64,000 bases of DNA. Source: Bimuria novae-zelandiae CBS 107.79. Taxonomy: Eukaryota; Ascomycota; Dothideomycetes; Pleosporales; Didymosphaeriaceae. Shown piece by piece: positions 10,759-22,591 of the stretch. Each line of letters opens with the position of its first letter. The first letter of the stretch is position 1. Position numbers and translations under genes: made by a program. Under the pieces are notes generated by a model. The model saw only the letters and a program-made list of their open reading frames with translations, was not told the DNA's origin and made no database searches. The stretch is from the NCBI GenBank assembly GCA_010015655.1, contig ML976687.1:686022-750021 (forward strand), read 5' to 3'.

Positions 10759-11661
10759 ATGTCTGGATTGAGGATACTGGTGCCCGTGAAGCGGGTCATT
10801 GACTATGCGGTACGAGGTCCTGCGCTTCACAAGCCCAATTCTCACCATGAAGAAGGCTGGGATATTTCTCTCCAGCCGTATAGCTGAATGGGCCACGTGA
10901 TTCTTCATTCACTGGAGCACAGTGAGCTGACAAAGGACTGACAGGTCAAACCGCGCGTCAACCGAGCGCAGACGGCGGTCGAAACGGCCAACGTAAAGCA
11001 CAGCATGAACCCGTTCGACGAGCTCTCCATCGAAGAAGCGATCCGCCTCCGCGAGCGCAAAGTTCCTGTCCAAGAAATTGTCGCCTTCTCCGCCGGCCCC
11101 ACAAAGTCGCAGGACATTCTGCGCACTGCGATGGCCATGGGCGCAGACCGTAGTATCCACGTCGTCGTCGAGGACAAGGACCCGCAGCTGGAGCCGCTTG
11201 GCGTCGCGAAGCTGCTCAAGAAGGTCGTCGAGGAGCAGAAGAGCGACTTAGTCATCCTGGGCAAGCAGAGCATCGATGACGACGCGAGCCAGACGGGGCA
11301 GATGCTCGCGGGGTTGTTGGGGTGGCCGCAGGCGACACAAGCGAGCAAGGTCGAGATTGCGGACAAGACCGTCACCGTGGTGAAGGAGGTGGATGGTGGC
11401 GTAGAGACAGTCAAGGCGGATTTGCCCATGGTTATCACGACGGACCTACGCTTGAACGAGCCGAGATACGCCAGCCTGCCAAACATCATGAAGGCGAAGA
11501 AGAAGCCAATGGAGAAGAAGACGCTCAAAGACTATGGACTGGACGAGCAGCCGAGATTAAAGACCGTCAAGGTCACCGAACCGCCACCACGGAAGGGTGG
11601 TGTTAAGGTGGATAGTGTGGACAGCATGATTAGCAAGTTGAAGGAGCTGGGTGCTTTGTAG
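10759..11661 (+). CDS. etfB: Electron transfer flavoprotein beta subunit
   Basis: Two exons, 10759-10809 and 10945-11661, around a 135-nt intron (donor GTACGA, branch-like CTGAC, acceptor GACAG). They give 255 residues, the usual length of ETF-beta. The protein starts MSGLRILVPVKRVIDYAVKP and contains KHSMNPFDELSIEEAIRL, the nucleotide-binding stretch DLVILGKQSIDDDASQTGQM, and the ETF-beta signature region around LPMVITTDLRLNEPRYASLP. It carries electrons from mitochondrial acyl-CoA and amino-acid dehydrogenases to ETF-ubiquinone oxidoreductase as a heterodimer with ETF-alpha, which is not in this window. The short first exon matters, because a model starting at the internal Met (11005) would lose the N-terminal strand. 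Confidence 0.95.
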
Positions 11662-12050
11662 AACGAATGCTATGTGAGTGTATCTGTACTGTACTCTACT
11701 GCTTGGAATGAATCACGAGCGCGAGTGGAAGAGCGGAGAACAACGAAATCAGAAACCCCCTCGACTTGCGTCCAGCTTGGATCCTGGAAGCATACATAAT
11801 ACTGCCCACGGCGGCCTGATCGACGGCTTTTTGCATGGCGACATGTAGACAGCCAAGAGTTGGCGCACGGCTTACCACCGAGCTGTTCATAAACTATTAC
11901 GAATGGGACCAAAATTAGGCTAATCACGGACGAGATTGCCGACATCCGATGTGAATGTCAGTGGAGGCATACCTTGTCGACAAGATGTAAAATAAGCCTA
12001 GTGTGATGCATTTATTTTTCGAAGTCAGGGTACTACCGGCCCGCAGCGAA
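11662..12050. other. Intergenic, nothing recognised
   Basis: Between the ETF-beta stop and the carboxylesterase start. It presumably holds the terminator of the first and the promoter of the second. No motif was recognised. Confidence 0.4.
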
Positions 12051-14218
12051 ATGTATTACTACAATCTCGTTGTTACCTTTGCGTCTAGCTTGATCGGACT
12101 ACCTACGGTGAGGGCGGGAGTGCCTCATACATCAACGCTGGGCTCTGTAGCAGTCCTTAGCGACAATGATCTTGCCGGTTTGTTATACGCATCAACTGCA
12201 ACGTTGGGACCTATTTCAGCTAATGCATGGAAGGAAATCTTACCATCCAGACCACGAATGCGCTCCTACTTTCACCCTCTACATATTCGGTTGCTGTTCG
12301 GCGATGCGCTTCTCTACACGAGGGCCTTTGGTCTCCTTCACACTCGAACTTCTCTCTTGGTTTGAAAAACGCGTTGTCCTACCAGGCATACCTCAATCCG
12401 TCGAACTCTCTGCACTACTGGATCTCCTCGTCCGTCGAGCACAACAATCTCTGCACCGCGGTAACGACCAATGGCATCCTAGTTCATCGTTCCTGCAACA
12501 CTCACTTGCCTGCGCTCTGCACAAACGCAGGTCCCTTGTCCAGCGCAGGCGAATCAGACACGAGGCCCGCACTACAAATCACCGTGCAATCCGGTACCCA
12601 ATCCATCACAGGATTTCGCGACTTTTACACTTGGCAGTTTCGCGGGATCCGTTTCGCATCCCAACCCGAGCGATTCACGTTCTCCACGTTGTATGAAGGA
12701 TCGGGCGAAGTCGATGCCACGACGTACGGTCCGGGATGTCTGCAAGGTCCCGATGCAAGATGGCCGGAGCTGAGCGAAGATTGTCTATTCCTGAACGTGT
12801 GGACGCCGTACCTACCATCCACCCTCTCTTCGAAGAGGAAATTGAAGGCGGTGATGGTCTGGCTGTACGGCGGCGGCAACACCGCAGGCACGGGCACCGA
12901 CCCCGAGAAAGAAGGTGGCAATCTTGCGTCCAGAGGAGATGTCGTGGTGGTCACGTTCAACTACCGCGTTGGCAACCTAGGTTTCCTGGCTTTTGACGAT
13001 GGGGTGCACAACGGCAACTACGCCATCTCGGACATGCTGACGGCTTTGCGGTGGGTGCAGAAAAACATCGAGAACTTCGGAGGTGATCCGAATCGTGTGA
13101 CGGTTTGGGGTGAAAGCGCAGGAGCGAACAATATACGCACGTTACTGGCGATCCCTGAAGCAGAGAAAGAAGGCTTGTTCCATGGCACCATCATGCAGAG
13201 CATGTCCGGCGAGATCGGCGCACAAGGCGCATATGTTCTCTGGGACACGCCTGCCAAAGCGTACGAGAGATTTACAAAGAAAGTATTGGCGGAGACCAAC
13301 TGCTCAACTGCTTCCGACGAACTCTCATGCCTCCGCTCCTACGACGCACTCCAATGGTCCGCCTCCGGTCGCACCCAAGCTAACCTTCCAACCCGCGACA
13401 ACATCCTCCTCTCCACCCGCGCCCTCCCTCTCTCCGGCCCCCTCGCCCACGCACACAACATCCCCGTTATGCTCGGCGTGAACCGCGACGAGCTATCCTA
13501 CTACTTCGCCACGCCAACTACAAACTTCACCGCTAACCTTCAGTCCATCTCCGCACTCACCTCCCTCCCTCTCACCCATCTCGCCAACTCGTCCTTTTCC
13601 CCTGAAAAACTGCCTTCTTGGCCATCCCTTACGCAAGCAGAAAAGGAAGCCGCTGTCTTTAATGCCTCTTCCAAAGTAGCGACCAACCTCATTTTCACCT
13701 GCCCCACGCACGCCTTCGCCTACTCCGCAACCAAGAACTACATCTTCACCGCAGCATACGAATTCGTCTTCAACCGCACCTACCAAACGCCACGCTTCGG
13801 CTCCGCCGCGCGCCCCATTTGTGGCCGCGACGTCGACACCCCCGATTCTACTGAATATTACAAGTGCCACGCGGGCGAAGTCCCGTATACCTTTGGAAAC
13901 ATCTTGCAGCAAGGGTGGCCCGATAGAGATGGGACGGATACCGCGTTCGCAAGGCTGGTCGTGGATTACTGGGCGGCGTTTGCGCGGACGGGGAAGCCGG
14001 CGGCGGAGGAAGGGTTCCTGGCTGCGAGGGGGTTTGGTGGGAGTGAGGAGAAGATGAGGGAGTTGGGGACGTGGAGCGGGGATGGTGAGGTGGTAAGGTT
14101 GCAGTGGAGTGGGTTGGGGGAGGAGAGGGAGGAGGTGGATGAGGTGGGGTGTGGGGAGATGGGGTTGGGGAGGGTGTTTTATGAGGGGTTTGAGTATGGG
14201 GGAGACGAGGAGGGGTGA
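12051..14218 (+). CDS. Secreted type-B carboxylesterase with extra N-terminal domain (frameshifted)
   Basis: The catalytic part has the carboxylesterase type-B pattern: EDCLFLNVW, nucleophile elbow GESAG (TVWGESAGANN) near 13110, FNYRVGNLGFL and the histidine region CHAGEVPYTFGN near 13870. An N-terminal extension of ~130 residues (NLTIQTTNALLLSPSTYSVA...CNTHLPALCTN) precedes it. An ATG at 12051 gives a good signal peptide (MYYYNLVVTFASSLIGLPTVRA), but that frame must shift by one base near the AAA at 12235-12237 to join the long frame. Adding one base would give ANAWKENLTIQ. Without the shift the frame can only start at ATG 12227 and has no signal peptide. The oxyanion-hole motif reads WLYGGG where HGGG is usual. 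Function: hydrolysis of extracellular esters, substrate unknown. The frameshift may be a sequence error. Confidence 0.78.
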
Positions 14219-16331
14219 GGGCTGGGATGGTTGTGGTGTGGGTTTGTTGTTTCTCTGAAAGTTCTTGCGAAGTTTGATAGGCCATTTTGTTGCTGTCGTT
14301 ATCATTGCTTGTATGTCGCGTTACCTGTGCCGGATGCTGATGACGATGAAGATGTGGTGAGATCTTGATCTAGTGGGTCGGTCCGTTGCGACCTTACGCA
14401 GATAAGGCGCATCTATGGCATTGCTTACGGCGTTAGTAAACATGGGGATCACATAAGATGCTCGAAAGATTCGCAAAGCGTGGCGCGCTTGGCTGTCCAT
14501 TCCCTTGCTTCTCTCGTGCGGAAGTGAGATCAGGCTGTTGAATGGTTACTCGGTTCCAAAGCTGAGCTTTTTCCGTTGAGTCGTTGCCTAGCGCGCAACC
14601 ACCGAGTACTGACGACCCATTTCCGTGCTAGCTCTTTGCAGTCAGAACCTCTCGACTGTCTTCTATGGCATATCGCGGCGGCGCTATTGTCCGGTGGTGG
14701 TCAGTTTAAACTTTGCAGTTTTGCCTTCGAGGCTGCCAGGTGGAATGGATCCCAGGTTCTTTCCTGGAATCTTGGCCACAACTCCAGGCGAGTTCTAGAA
14801 TGCTGCGCCACGTCGCGTAAATGTTATTTTCGTCCAGTGGCATTCCCGACGGAACGCCACGAAATGTACGCGACATTGGAATGCATCGTGGGCAAATTGC
14901 GGCAGTCCAGTCAGCATAATGTCCGATACGACCTTCCACAAACAGAAATTCGGTAGCTGCAGTGCTCTAATATTATTCGTCTTAATACGAGTAGTAGTTA
15001 AATGGGAGAAATCGACTCCTCTACCGATACTCTGATTCATGCTATTTTTAGCGTACATCCGATACTCAGCTGCACCTCCAACTACTGGTAACTTGTTGCC
15101 CCATGCCTTTCGCAATGCTTATCCCAATGCTTAGCACACTGCGAGATCCCTCATTGGCATCAGGGAGCTTGCGCATTCCTCAGAAACCCAATCTGCTTGA
15201 GTCGCGCATGATGTCCGGTTAATTGCGATCAGCTCGCTTGCTTGGCGAGAGCCAAGAATCAAATCAGCGCATCAGCAGAGGTCTGAGAAAGGTAGCAATT
15301 TCCAAAGAGCCTCGAGCGTTCGATTGCCCCTGAGAGTCTCTTAGGGGCCGCTGGCTCGCGTCTTGAACGCGTTCGGAAATTTTGAAGATGGAAACGACAA
15401 AAAAGATCAATGATAGCAGAAAAGGAGACCGGGGACGCTGCTTATTGGTCTCTTCATCCAAGGGATTGCCAAAAACTCACACCGCCGACGAAGACCCGTT
15501 ACTGCCAAGGTTGCGTATGCTCGTTTTGACATAGATCTACCCATGCTTCAGGTAAATGGCGTCGGGGGGCGAACTAGAGCCCCTGTCAGCATAAGGTCGC
15601 TACAAGAGTCCTCCGAGGTCGCGTTTTCTTTTCCTTGTTTCCTGTTTGCATCGCAGTAAATCCCACGCGAGGCTCGCGTCGTCGCTCTGTCCTGTGGTTT
15701 TCGCCACTCCTTTTGGCTGCGTTTCTTTTCTTGTCCGTTGCTTCTCTGCTCTTGGGCTACCGGGTCTTGCTCTATTCCAGCTATCGCATCGCCTTCAACC
15801 TTGACTTTGGGGAGTTGAGTTCGTTCGCTGATCCCATCATCGGTTTTACGAAATTTGGCTTCTCCCAATCACCCGATCGCGCTGCGGGAATCGACAGTTT
15901 CGGGATAGCGCAAGGGCCAATACTTTCAACCCCCGTCAGCTCTGGACCGCGGGAACGGGTCCGTCATTTGACCAGGTCGCTCAGCTGCACCTTTGCGCAT
16001 ATATCATTATCCCGGGGAATAAACACGCGCCGTGCCGGTACGAGTTCTACGTTCCTCCTTTCTTTCCAAGACCATAGTTAGAGGGATCAGCAGCCTGAGG
16101 GCGCCCTTCCATCTCGCGTCTGTTGATCCCACCAGCCTCGTTCGATAAACGGTGGTCAGATTATCCATCCCTACCTTATTATTTCAACGTGCTGTATACC
16201 CGTTCCTCGATATCACTGTCTAACACTGGATTAACTAGATCGCGGTCTAGTCGTACCGTGGACACCATTTCGACCTGGCTATATCACTCGACGCCCTGGG
16301 GACCTGGTGGAGGGAGGTTGCACCTCGCAGA
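14219..16331. other. Long intergenic region, no gene accepted
   Basis: About 2.1 kb between two plus-strand genes. A plus-strand open frame at 15635-16081 (148 codons, one hydrophobic stretch near its start) is the only candidate. It has no recognisable domain and probably lies in the leader of the acyltransferase gene. No RNA gene or repeat was seen. Confidence 0.4.
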
Positions 16332-17723
16332 ATGGTCATTGATGATCCGATCGAACGCATCATGCAAGACAGCGCCTGGGCAGATGGTCTTCGAGGCATC
16401 GCCGCCATTTATGTCGCTGCCTCCCACTTGACTCTCTGCTTCGGCAGACAATACATACCGCCTTGTTGCGATGAAGGCGTCACGACACCGCGGCTCTTCC
16501 AACGGCCCATATTACGACTCATTGCCTCCGGGCATAGCTGGGTCGCCATATTCTTCGTCTTACTAGGCTTCGTCAACGCTTTGAAGCCTATCAAGCAAGC
16601 TCGCAGTGGCAATTCAGACGCTGCTCTGGTTGGCCTCTCTACAGCAGCGTTCCGTCGGTCTTTTCGCCTCGTTCTGCCGGCTTCTGTGGCGACTATCATC
16701 TCTTGGACACTGTGCCAGCTCGGAGCATACGAGATATCTAGGAATAGTGCGGCCTACTGGCTGTATACCAACACGCCAGCACCAAGCGCGTCGTGGTCTG
16801 GAGCCATTGTGGATCTGGTCCAGGCACTGTTGGCCACTTGGAGATTGGGCGACAACAATGAATACGACCAGCCTCAATGGGCGCTGATCCATCTGCTGCA
16901 GGGTAGCATCATGCTATTTTTTGTCTTGTTGGCAACCGTCCAATTGACGCCCTTGTGGCGGAACATCACCATTTTCCTTTGCGCGCTCTGGTCCTGGAGC
17001 TGGTCCGACCACATAAAGGACCCACTCGTTGGATACACGGTTTTTGGGGGTATTCTGCTGGCCGAGCTCAGTATCCTCCCACAGCTCGTCAACGTGGTAA
17101 CCTATCCGTTTGTGACATCGGTGCTCTCACCCATCTTCGTCTTAATGGGAATAATATTCATGTCCTTCCCAACCAGCAATGCCGATTCTGCGGCGTGGTC
17201 GGCCACCCTCAAGGCGCTCTTCACCTCTTCCTTCCCGAAATCAACGCACTTCGCGCTCGCCCGTCTCATCGGCAGCACCGGCGCCCTGATGCTCTGCTTC
17301 GCCATTCTCATCAGCCCGCCCATGCGCCGCGCTCTGTCTGCCAAACCCCTCCGCTGGCTCGGCAAGCTCAGCTTCCCTATCTACCTGCTCCACGGCACCG
17401 TCATGCGCACCGTGCTCGCGTGGTTCGTTTTCGCTGGACAGCCTCTGAAGGAATTTCAGCTCGAGCAGCCCGAGGCGGACCGCGACACGGTATATCGGTA
17501 CGCCGAGCCTGGCAGGATTCGCATCACTTTCGGGGTGCTTCTGATGGGCGCCGTCACCCTCTACGCGAGCCACGTCTGGGCAAACAATCTCGAGCCGATA
17601 TTTGGAAAGATAACGGCGTGGGCGGAGGACAAGATGAAGAGGCAACCTGATGGACCGCTTTTAGGCGCGAGGAGCCCGAGGGGCCCACCGAGTCCGATAC
17701 ATAGGCAGGGCAAGCAGGGGTGA
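16332..17723 (+). CDS. Acyltransferase-3 family membrane protein
   Basis: Intronless, 463 residues. The N-terminal signature is WADGLRGIAAIYVAASHL (residues ~16-33), the SGHSWVAIFFVLLGFV segment follows, then the RRSFRLVLPASVATIISW loop. About ten hydrophobic segments run to residue ~420. This is the acyltransferase-3/OafA-type family, integral membrane enzymes that transfer acyl groups to carbohydrates, lipids or secondary metabolites. A later FPIYLLHGTVMRTVL segment also fits. The conserved family His-Arg-type motif is seen as ASHL here. The tail is a basic, Pro-rich cytosolic stretch. Acceptor substrate unknown. The coding sequence is intact. Confidence 0.88.
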   Translation: MVIDDPIERIMQDSAWADGLRGIAAIYVAASHLTLCFGRQYIPPCCDEGVTTPRLFQRPILRLIASGHSWVAIFFVLLGFVNALKPIKQARSGNSDAALVGLSTAAFRRSFRLVLPASVATIISWTLCQLGAYEISRNSAAYWLYTNTPAPSASWSGAIVDLVQALLATWRLGDNNEYDQPQWALIHLLQGSIMLFFVLLATVQLTPLWRNITIFLCALWSWSWSDHIKDPLVGYTVFGGILLAELSILPQLVNVVTYPFVTSVLSPIFVLMGIIFMSFPTSNADSAAWSATLKALFTSSFPKSTHFALARLIGSTGALMLCFAILISPPMRRALSAKPLRWLGKLSFPIYLLHGTVMRTVLAWFVFAGQPLKEFQLEQPEADRDTVYRYAEPGRIRITFGVLLMGAVTLYASHVWANNLEPIFGKITAWAEDKMKRQPDGPLLGARSPRGPPSPIHRQGKQG

Positions 17724-18341
17724 AAGTAAGACTAGTCGATAAAGAGACATTAGAAGCAACAAAAAATAAGATGTTTACAGTTCCAACACGAATTCTTGTG
17801 CCTCAGGAGACCTCAGCCAGTGACGCTACCGGAGTGAAAGCCGAAGTGCAGCGGGCAATGCATTCAACACGATCGACGAAGGTCTGTGCGATTGCGGGGT
17901 AACGCAGAAGTAGGATTAACGTTTTGGTTAGTGTTGTTGGTGACACCGGGAAGAGTCGCATGTCACTCGTGTCATCCGATGATGATTTGGTGAAAGGTAC
18001 CCACCACACTAGCGCGAATTTCCTCATATGATCGATGCTTCTTCTAAACCGGATATCCCAGTAGAGCCGTTCAAGCCTTAGAAGTGAAAGTTTCAGAACT
18101 TGCAGTGTCAAATGTGGCGGTCGCACGATACTAAAAGGCTCTTCTAGAGGTGTCTGGGTTGGTGGCCTGAGCACTCACAGGTGCTGTACGCTCACTGTGC
18201 GCAGGAGATCCAATAAGAGACAGGCTTTTATGTAGAGAGGCTCGATCGACGACGGCTGAGAAGTCAGCGACATCTGTTCTTCGCCATTCTGAAATACAGA
18301 ACCGCGCCCTGCAAACGTCTACCATCTCGACTCCTGTCAAG
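17724..18341. other. Intergenic between convergent genes
   Basis: The acyltransferase and the CorA-like gene converge here. No additional gene, RNA or repeat was recognised. Confidence 0.4.
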
Positions 18342-20989
18342 TCACCTTGGCAGCTTCTCAGGGTCCGTATCTCCTTGCGCGACTCCATGCCTCTTCCTCG
18401 AGAATGGCCACAGCCTCCTCTTGCCCTTACCATCCTTTGCTTCCTCTTTCCAGGCATGCCAAAAGCCGCTGACGACACTAGCGATATCCATGATATCCGG
18501 TTCAAAGGCCCAGAAAAGAGCGAAGCCCGATAGAACTACACCTATGGTGACTGCTCTAGGTCAGTACATTACTTCTGTAGCTCAAAAGGGTCAAACGCAC
18601 ACATGTAGGTGAAGATTCTCCGGAGCCCGACCGGAGAGCCGTCACTGAATTCTGTGGCGTTCATGCCGAAGATCGAGCTGATCAAGCCGAGAGGCAGCTA
18701 TCGAGCGATTTGAGAAACGCTTGGATGCATTGGAAGGAGTGGCTCTGCTTACGAAGACGATTGTGACAACCGTGAAGATCAGACTGACTTGGTTCTGACG
18801 CACGCTGAGCTGAGCCTGCTTCAACTCAAGAGTTTGTATAAGCTGCGTGGTAAATTGAGATGTCAGTCTAACACCCCTGAGTGGTCAATGGCCGCCAGGC
18901 TTACCAGCTCGTTGATGTCTTTGGTCTGGCCAGAGAGCCCCTCGAGCCGCGTTTTGAACTTCGTCAAATCTTCCTTCCAGATTTCCCATTTTGGTAGGCG
19001 CGTCCGTTCTAGGGCATGCATCTGCTGCTCTACGATTCGCAGCATGATGTGCAGCTCCTCGTTTATGTCGCGGACTTCGCCGACGGCTTCGATGTCCTCT
19101 TGCAAGTTGAAAACGTCTTTTCGCCGCCGGCGCTGGTTCCTGCGCTTTGCGTCGCCCTCTTGGTACATTTCTTGGTACATTTCTCCCGCGCATGTGACCG
19201 CATCCTTATGCGAGTCGGGAGAGCGTTTGCTGAGGAAGGAGCCGGACTTTTTCTTGATTTCTAGGGCGCGGAAGAGATCAGTGCTGTTTGCTCGCTACTT
19301 GGCAGTCAGCATTCCATGTCATGCAACTAATGGTTTCTCCCTACCTGTTCAGAGATCGACTTTTCGAAGATATCGATGAAGCGGAGGTTCGGGTTTCGCA
19401 CGTGGCGATGCGTGAAAATGGAAAAACTTCTATAAATGATATGGGAAGCGAGTCGTTCCGCGTTGAGTTGGCCGTCCCAACACTTCCTTTTGATTTGCCC
19501 AAGGACGAGGGCCTCTAGGTCTAGCTTAGTTTCGTCTGGGTTAGGCGTAGGGTCGCTCGGAAAGCATGTCACGACAGTATCTAGTGACGCAGTTAAGTTC
19601 AGTTTATCTCTGGCAAGATCGAAGAATGCATACCTTCGTCCAATACCCACAGCCAAAGTTGATCCACCACCATGAGCGCATCCTCCTCTACAGGCCATTT
19701 GGTATGTTGACCATACTTTCGAAGGTTGCGAAGGAATCGGGTAACGACTTGGTCCTTGTTGCGCTCGGCCAGAGTACTGTACGTGAAGAAGCGGTCAGCA
19801 GCTTCGTCCAGGCTGCGCAGGCTGCGGCGGGGATGATGGATCTAGTCTGGTGGCTCTCTCTGTCGCTTCACTAGACCTTCCATGTGTGATTTCAGTGAGT
19901 CGTGATGCAGATAGGGCATCTTGAACCGGTCAGAATAGCAGCTGGAGGATAAAACGAATCTACTCACATAGAGTATGGTGTTGGAGAGAAACCTAGATTT
20001 CTTCTCATGGTTCTTACTTTCCGTCAAAGTCGGTTGGTGTGCTTCTACAGTAGACTCTGCATTAGCGGCCCTGAGGTGTTGAGGGATATCGTTGGAGATC
20101 TCTTTTCCGACTTTTGATTGCCGCGGTCCCAAGCAACCACCGGGACAGAGTATCTCTGTGCGAGATCAGGAGTGTCAGCATCAGTTCCCCATGGTTCAAA
20201 GTTTAGGTTACTAGAGAATCATGGCTCACCGAAGTCAAGATGATATGCGCCGGCATCCATGAATGGAGCTTCGACCGGTTTGTCTTTCCAGGCCTCTTCC
20301 TTTTCGGATGAAGTATGTCGGGAATTCTCTTTTGAGTCAGAACTTGCGTATGACGATCCTGCGTCTGCAGCATTTGGCGTGTCTGATGTGTGACTCAACA
20401 CCCTATCAAACAGGTCTTTCCACGGCAACAGGTCCCAAGGTACGTCCAACTGGTCCCACCAGAAGTTTTTGCTGAGTATCATTTCAAGTTGCGGCTTTGA
20501 AAACTTGCAGATATCCTTCAGCAATAGCTACCGAAGAGCTTAGTACAACTCTGGGGAGAGATTGAAGAATCTTACCAGACACCAGCCCATATCATTGCTC
20601 GCAAGATGAATCCACTTAAGGCCCTTTGGCGAACGCTTTAAGCCTTGAAACCTCTTTTGTCGCTCCTCTGCTATTTCCTCTAAATGCGTGGTTAGTCGTT
20701 TATCATCTTTGCCAGCGGTCGGATATATAAGCTGCAGGTTGTGTCCGTTCCACTGCCTGATCTTTACTGGGGGTGCTTTCTCGAGGTGTCCGGAAGTTCG
20801 GTCGTTATTGTGAGAAAGCAGACGTTCCAGATTCGTCCAAAAGGTTCCGTTGGGCGCGAATTCGGGACTTGGATTGTATGGACAGGACTTTCCCTCTTGA
20901 TCAGAATACCACGATCCTGCAATATCTTTCAGAGTTTGGGTTGGAGAAGGCTCCTGGTCTTGTTCACACTGCTCACTGTGATTCGACAT
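18342..20989 (-). CDS. CorA-like Mg2+ transporter-family protein, nine exons, in-frame TAG
   Basis: Nine exons by GT-AG reading with matching phases: 20989-20576, 20527-20230, 20155-19968, 19919-19634, 19580-19345, 19294-18905, 18842-18753, 18697-18603, 18555-18342 (introns 47-74 nt). The protein is ~736 codons. The N-terminal half is a soluble domain (KWIHLASNDMGWCL, MVVDQLWLWVLDE). A charged coiled coil follows (NLQEDIEAVGEVRDINEELH, LRIVEQQMHALERT). Two C-terminal membrane helices come last; the first ends in the CorA pore motif GMN (LGLISSIFGMNATEF), the second is AVTIGVVLSGFALFWAF. CorA proteins form pentameric divalent-cation channels; this large fungal subfamily is of unproven transport function. 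One TAG (19842-19844) interrupts exon 4 in PPD[stop]IHHPRRSL, where Q would fit. So this is either a recent pseudogene, a sequence error, or an unseen splice. Confidence 0.8.
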
Positions 20990-22591
20990 TGCGCAAAGCC
21001 GTGTGCGATTTTCAAAACAGTAGATCGCGCCGCAACTATCGAACGAAGTGAGGAGAGGAAAGCGTTGTCAGCGTACAAAAGCGAGCGGTCGTATATGTAA
21101 GCTCCTCCTCTGAGAGAACTTCGTCACGAACGCAGTCGCTACCATAGGTAGGCACATTTCCACAATTAGCCGAGCGCTATTTGTTATTATTGGTTGGTGA
21201 TTCAGCTGCGACCCGAAGCCTTCAGCTACCCATCCGCATCCGTTCCCATGTGCATGAACCCCTGGGGACTGCACAGACATGCAGGGATCTTTACGGCATA
21301 CGTTCACTGACAGGCAGCCACGACGTCAAGGGGTAGCGATATCAACAAACGAATCAGTGCCAAATCAGCGAACATTCGGGACGTAGCCTTGTACTGACTG
21401 GTTATGTCCCGCTCTCTCCCGAGTAACCACAATGCATTTTTTAACCACGCAAGCTCAGCCTCATATAGGAATCAAATCCACGATCGTGCGGAACGCGCGC
21501 ATGTCAGACAGGTCCTGTATACAGAGATCATCCAAAACTATATTCATTATGAGGGAAACAACTTATAGGAGCTGCTGACTTTCTGAAAGGAAATTTGGAC
21601 GTGATGCCTATCATTGGATTTTACACGAGCAATCTGGAGGAATGAAAACATACAGATTAATGTCTTTATCCCGCCTCTCACAGTATCGCGCAAAGTGTAG
21701 TACAAAACACTCAGCCGCAAGCCAGGTAAGCAGCCATCACGCGCAGCAATGTCGACATGTAGATGCTGCTCCGAAACGGAACGAGCATGCAAATGCTGAT
21801 CATCCCCCACAATCACACAAGGCTGAAACAAAACCACCACTTGGATAACAGAGAACCCTGCCAGCAGGCTGAAGAATGGGGAGGCTTTCCTCCGTTACCT
21901 CATCCGCAGTAACTTCAAGGGATTCCTCCACTCTATCACCATCGTCGCGTTTCTTGGTTGCTGTATATCGAAGGATCTATTTAGGCTGTTGACGACAGTC
22001 AAACAAAAGCTCACAACACCACCGACTTAGTCAAGCTCCACCCGAAACTTAACCTAGAACGCTACCTTAATCTCTTCCCCTACAGAACCGGAACCCGGAT
22101 ACACCACGCAAACCAGTCCCCAGCAAGTTATCCCCTACCCAAGCCCAAACGAGACATACACCACCACAAGGTATGTAGTCACCATTGATAGGCCAACTGC
22201 ACATACGTCGCGATGGCGCTATGACTCACGCCGCATATGTATACATTCAATCTTTCCCCGTACGAACGAGGGTCTAAAAGTGGCGTAGGCTGACCAGCCA
22301 GGATGCGAGATGTAGAGCATGCTCCGTAGGCACGGTATAGCACTGAGCTACACAGCATAGTGAACACTGGGATCGGATGTCCTCGCAGCTATTCGCAGAA
22401 GTTGTTCGAAGACGCCAAGAAGTTTTTAGGAAGTTTTAAGCTTTCCCGACGAACACGGGCTTTAGCAATAGGCATAGGTACAAGGTAGGCGTGTGTAGCA
22501 GTCGCCAATGCAGGAACTTGATCTGGAATGTGTCTGGATGCACTCATTGGGCTTCAATCGCAGTATCCTATCACACAAACTCAACTCCCCA
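20990..22591. other. Long intergenic region, nothing accepted
   Basis: About 1.6 kb between the start of the CorA-like gene and the stop of vms1. Short open frames exist on both strands, none over 120 codons and none with a recognisable motif. No RNA gene or repeat was seen. Confidence 0.4.

Noticed and set aside
13493..14305. Long minus-strand open frame opposite the carboxylesterase
   Set aside because: Antisense shadow of a strongly conserved gene; low-complexity Pro/Gly translation.
15635..16081. 148-codon plus-strand open frame with one hydrophobic stretch
   Set aside because: No recognisable family; it lies in the likely leader of the acyltransferase gene.
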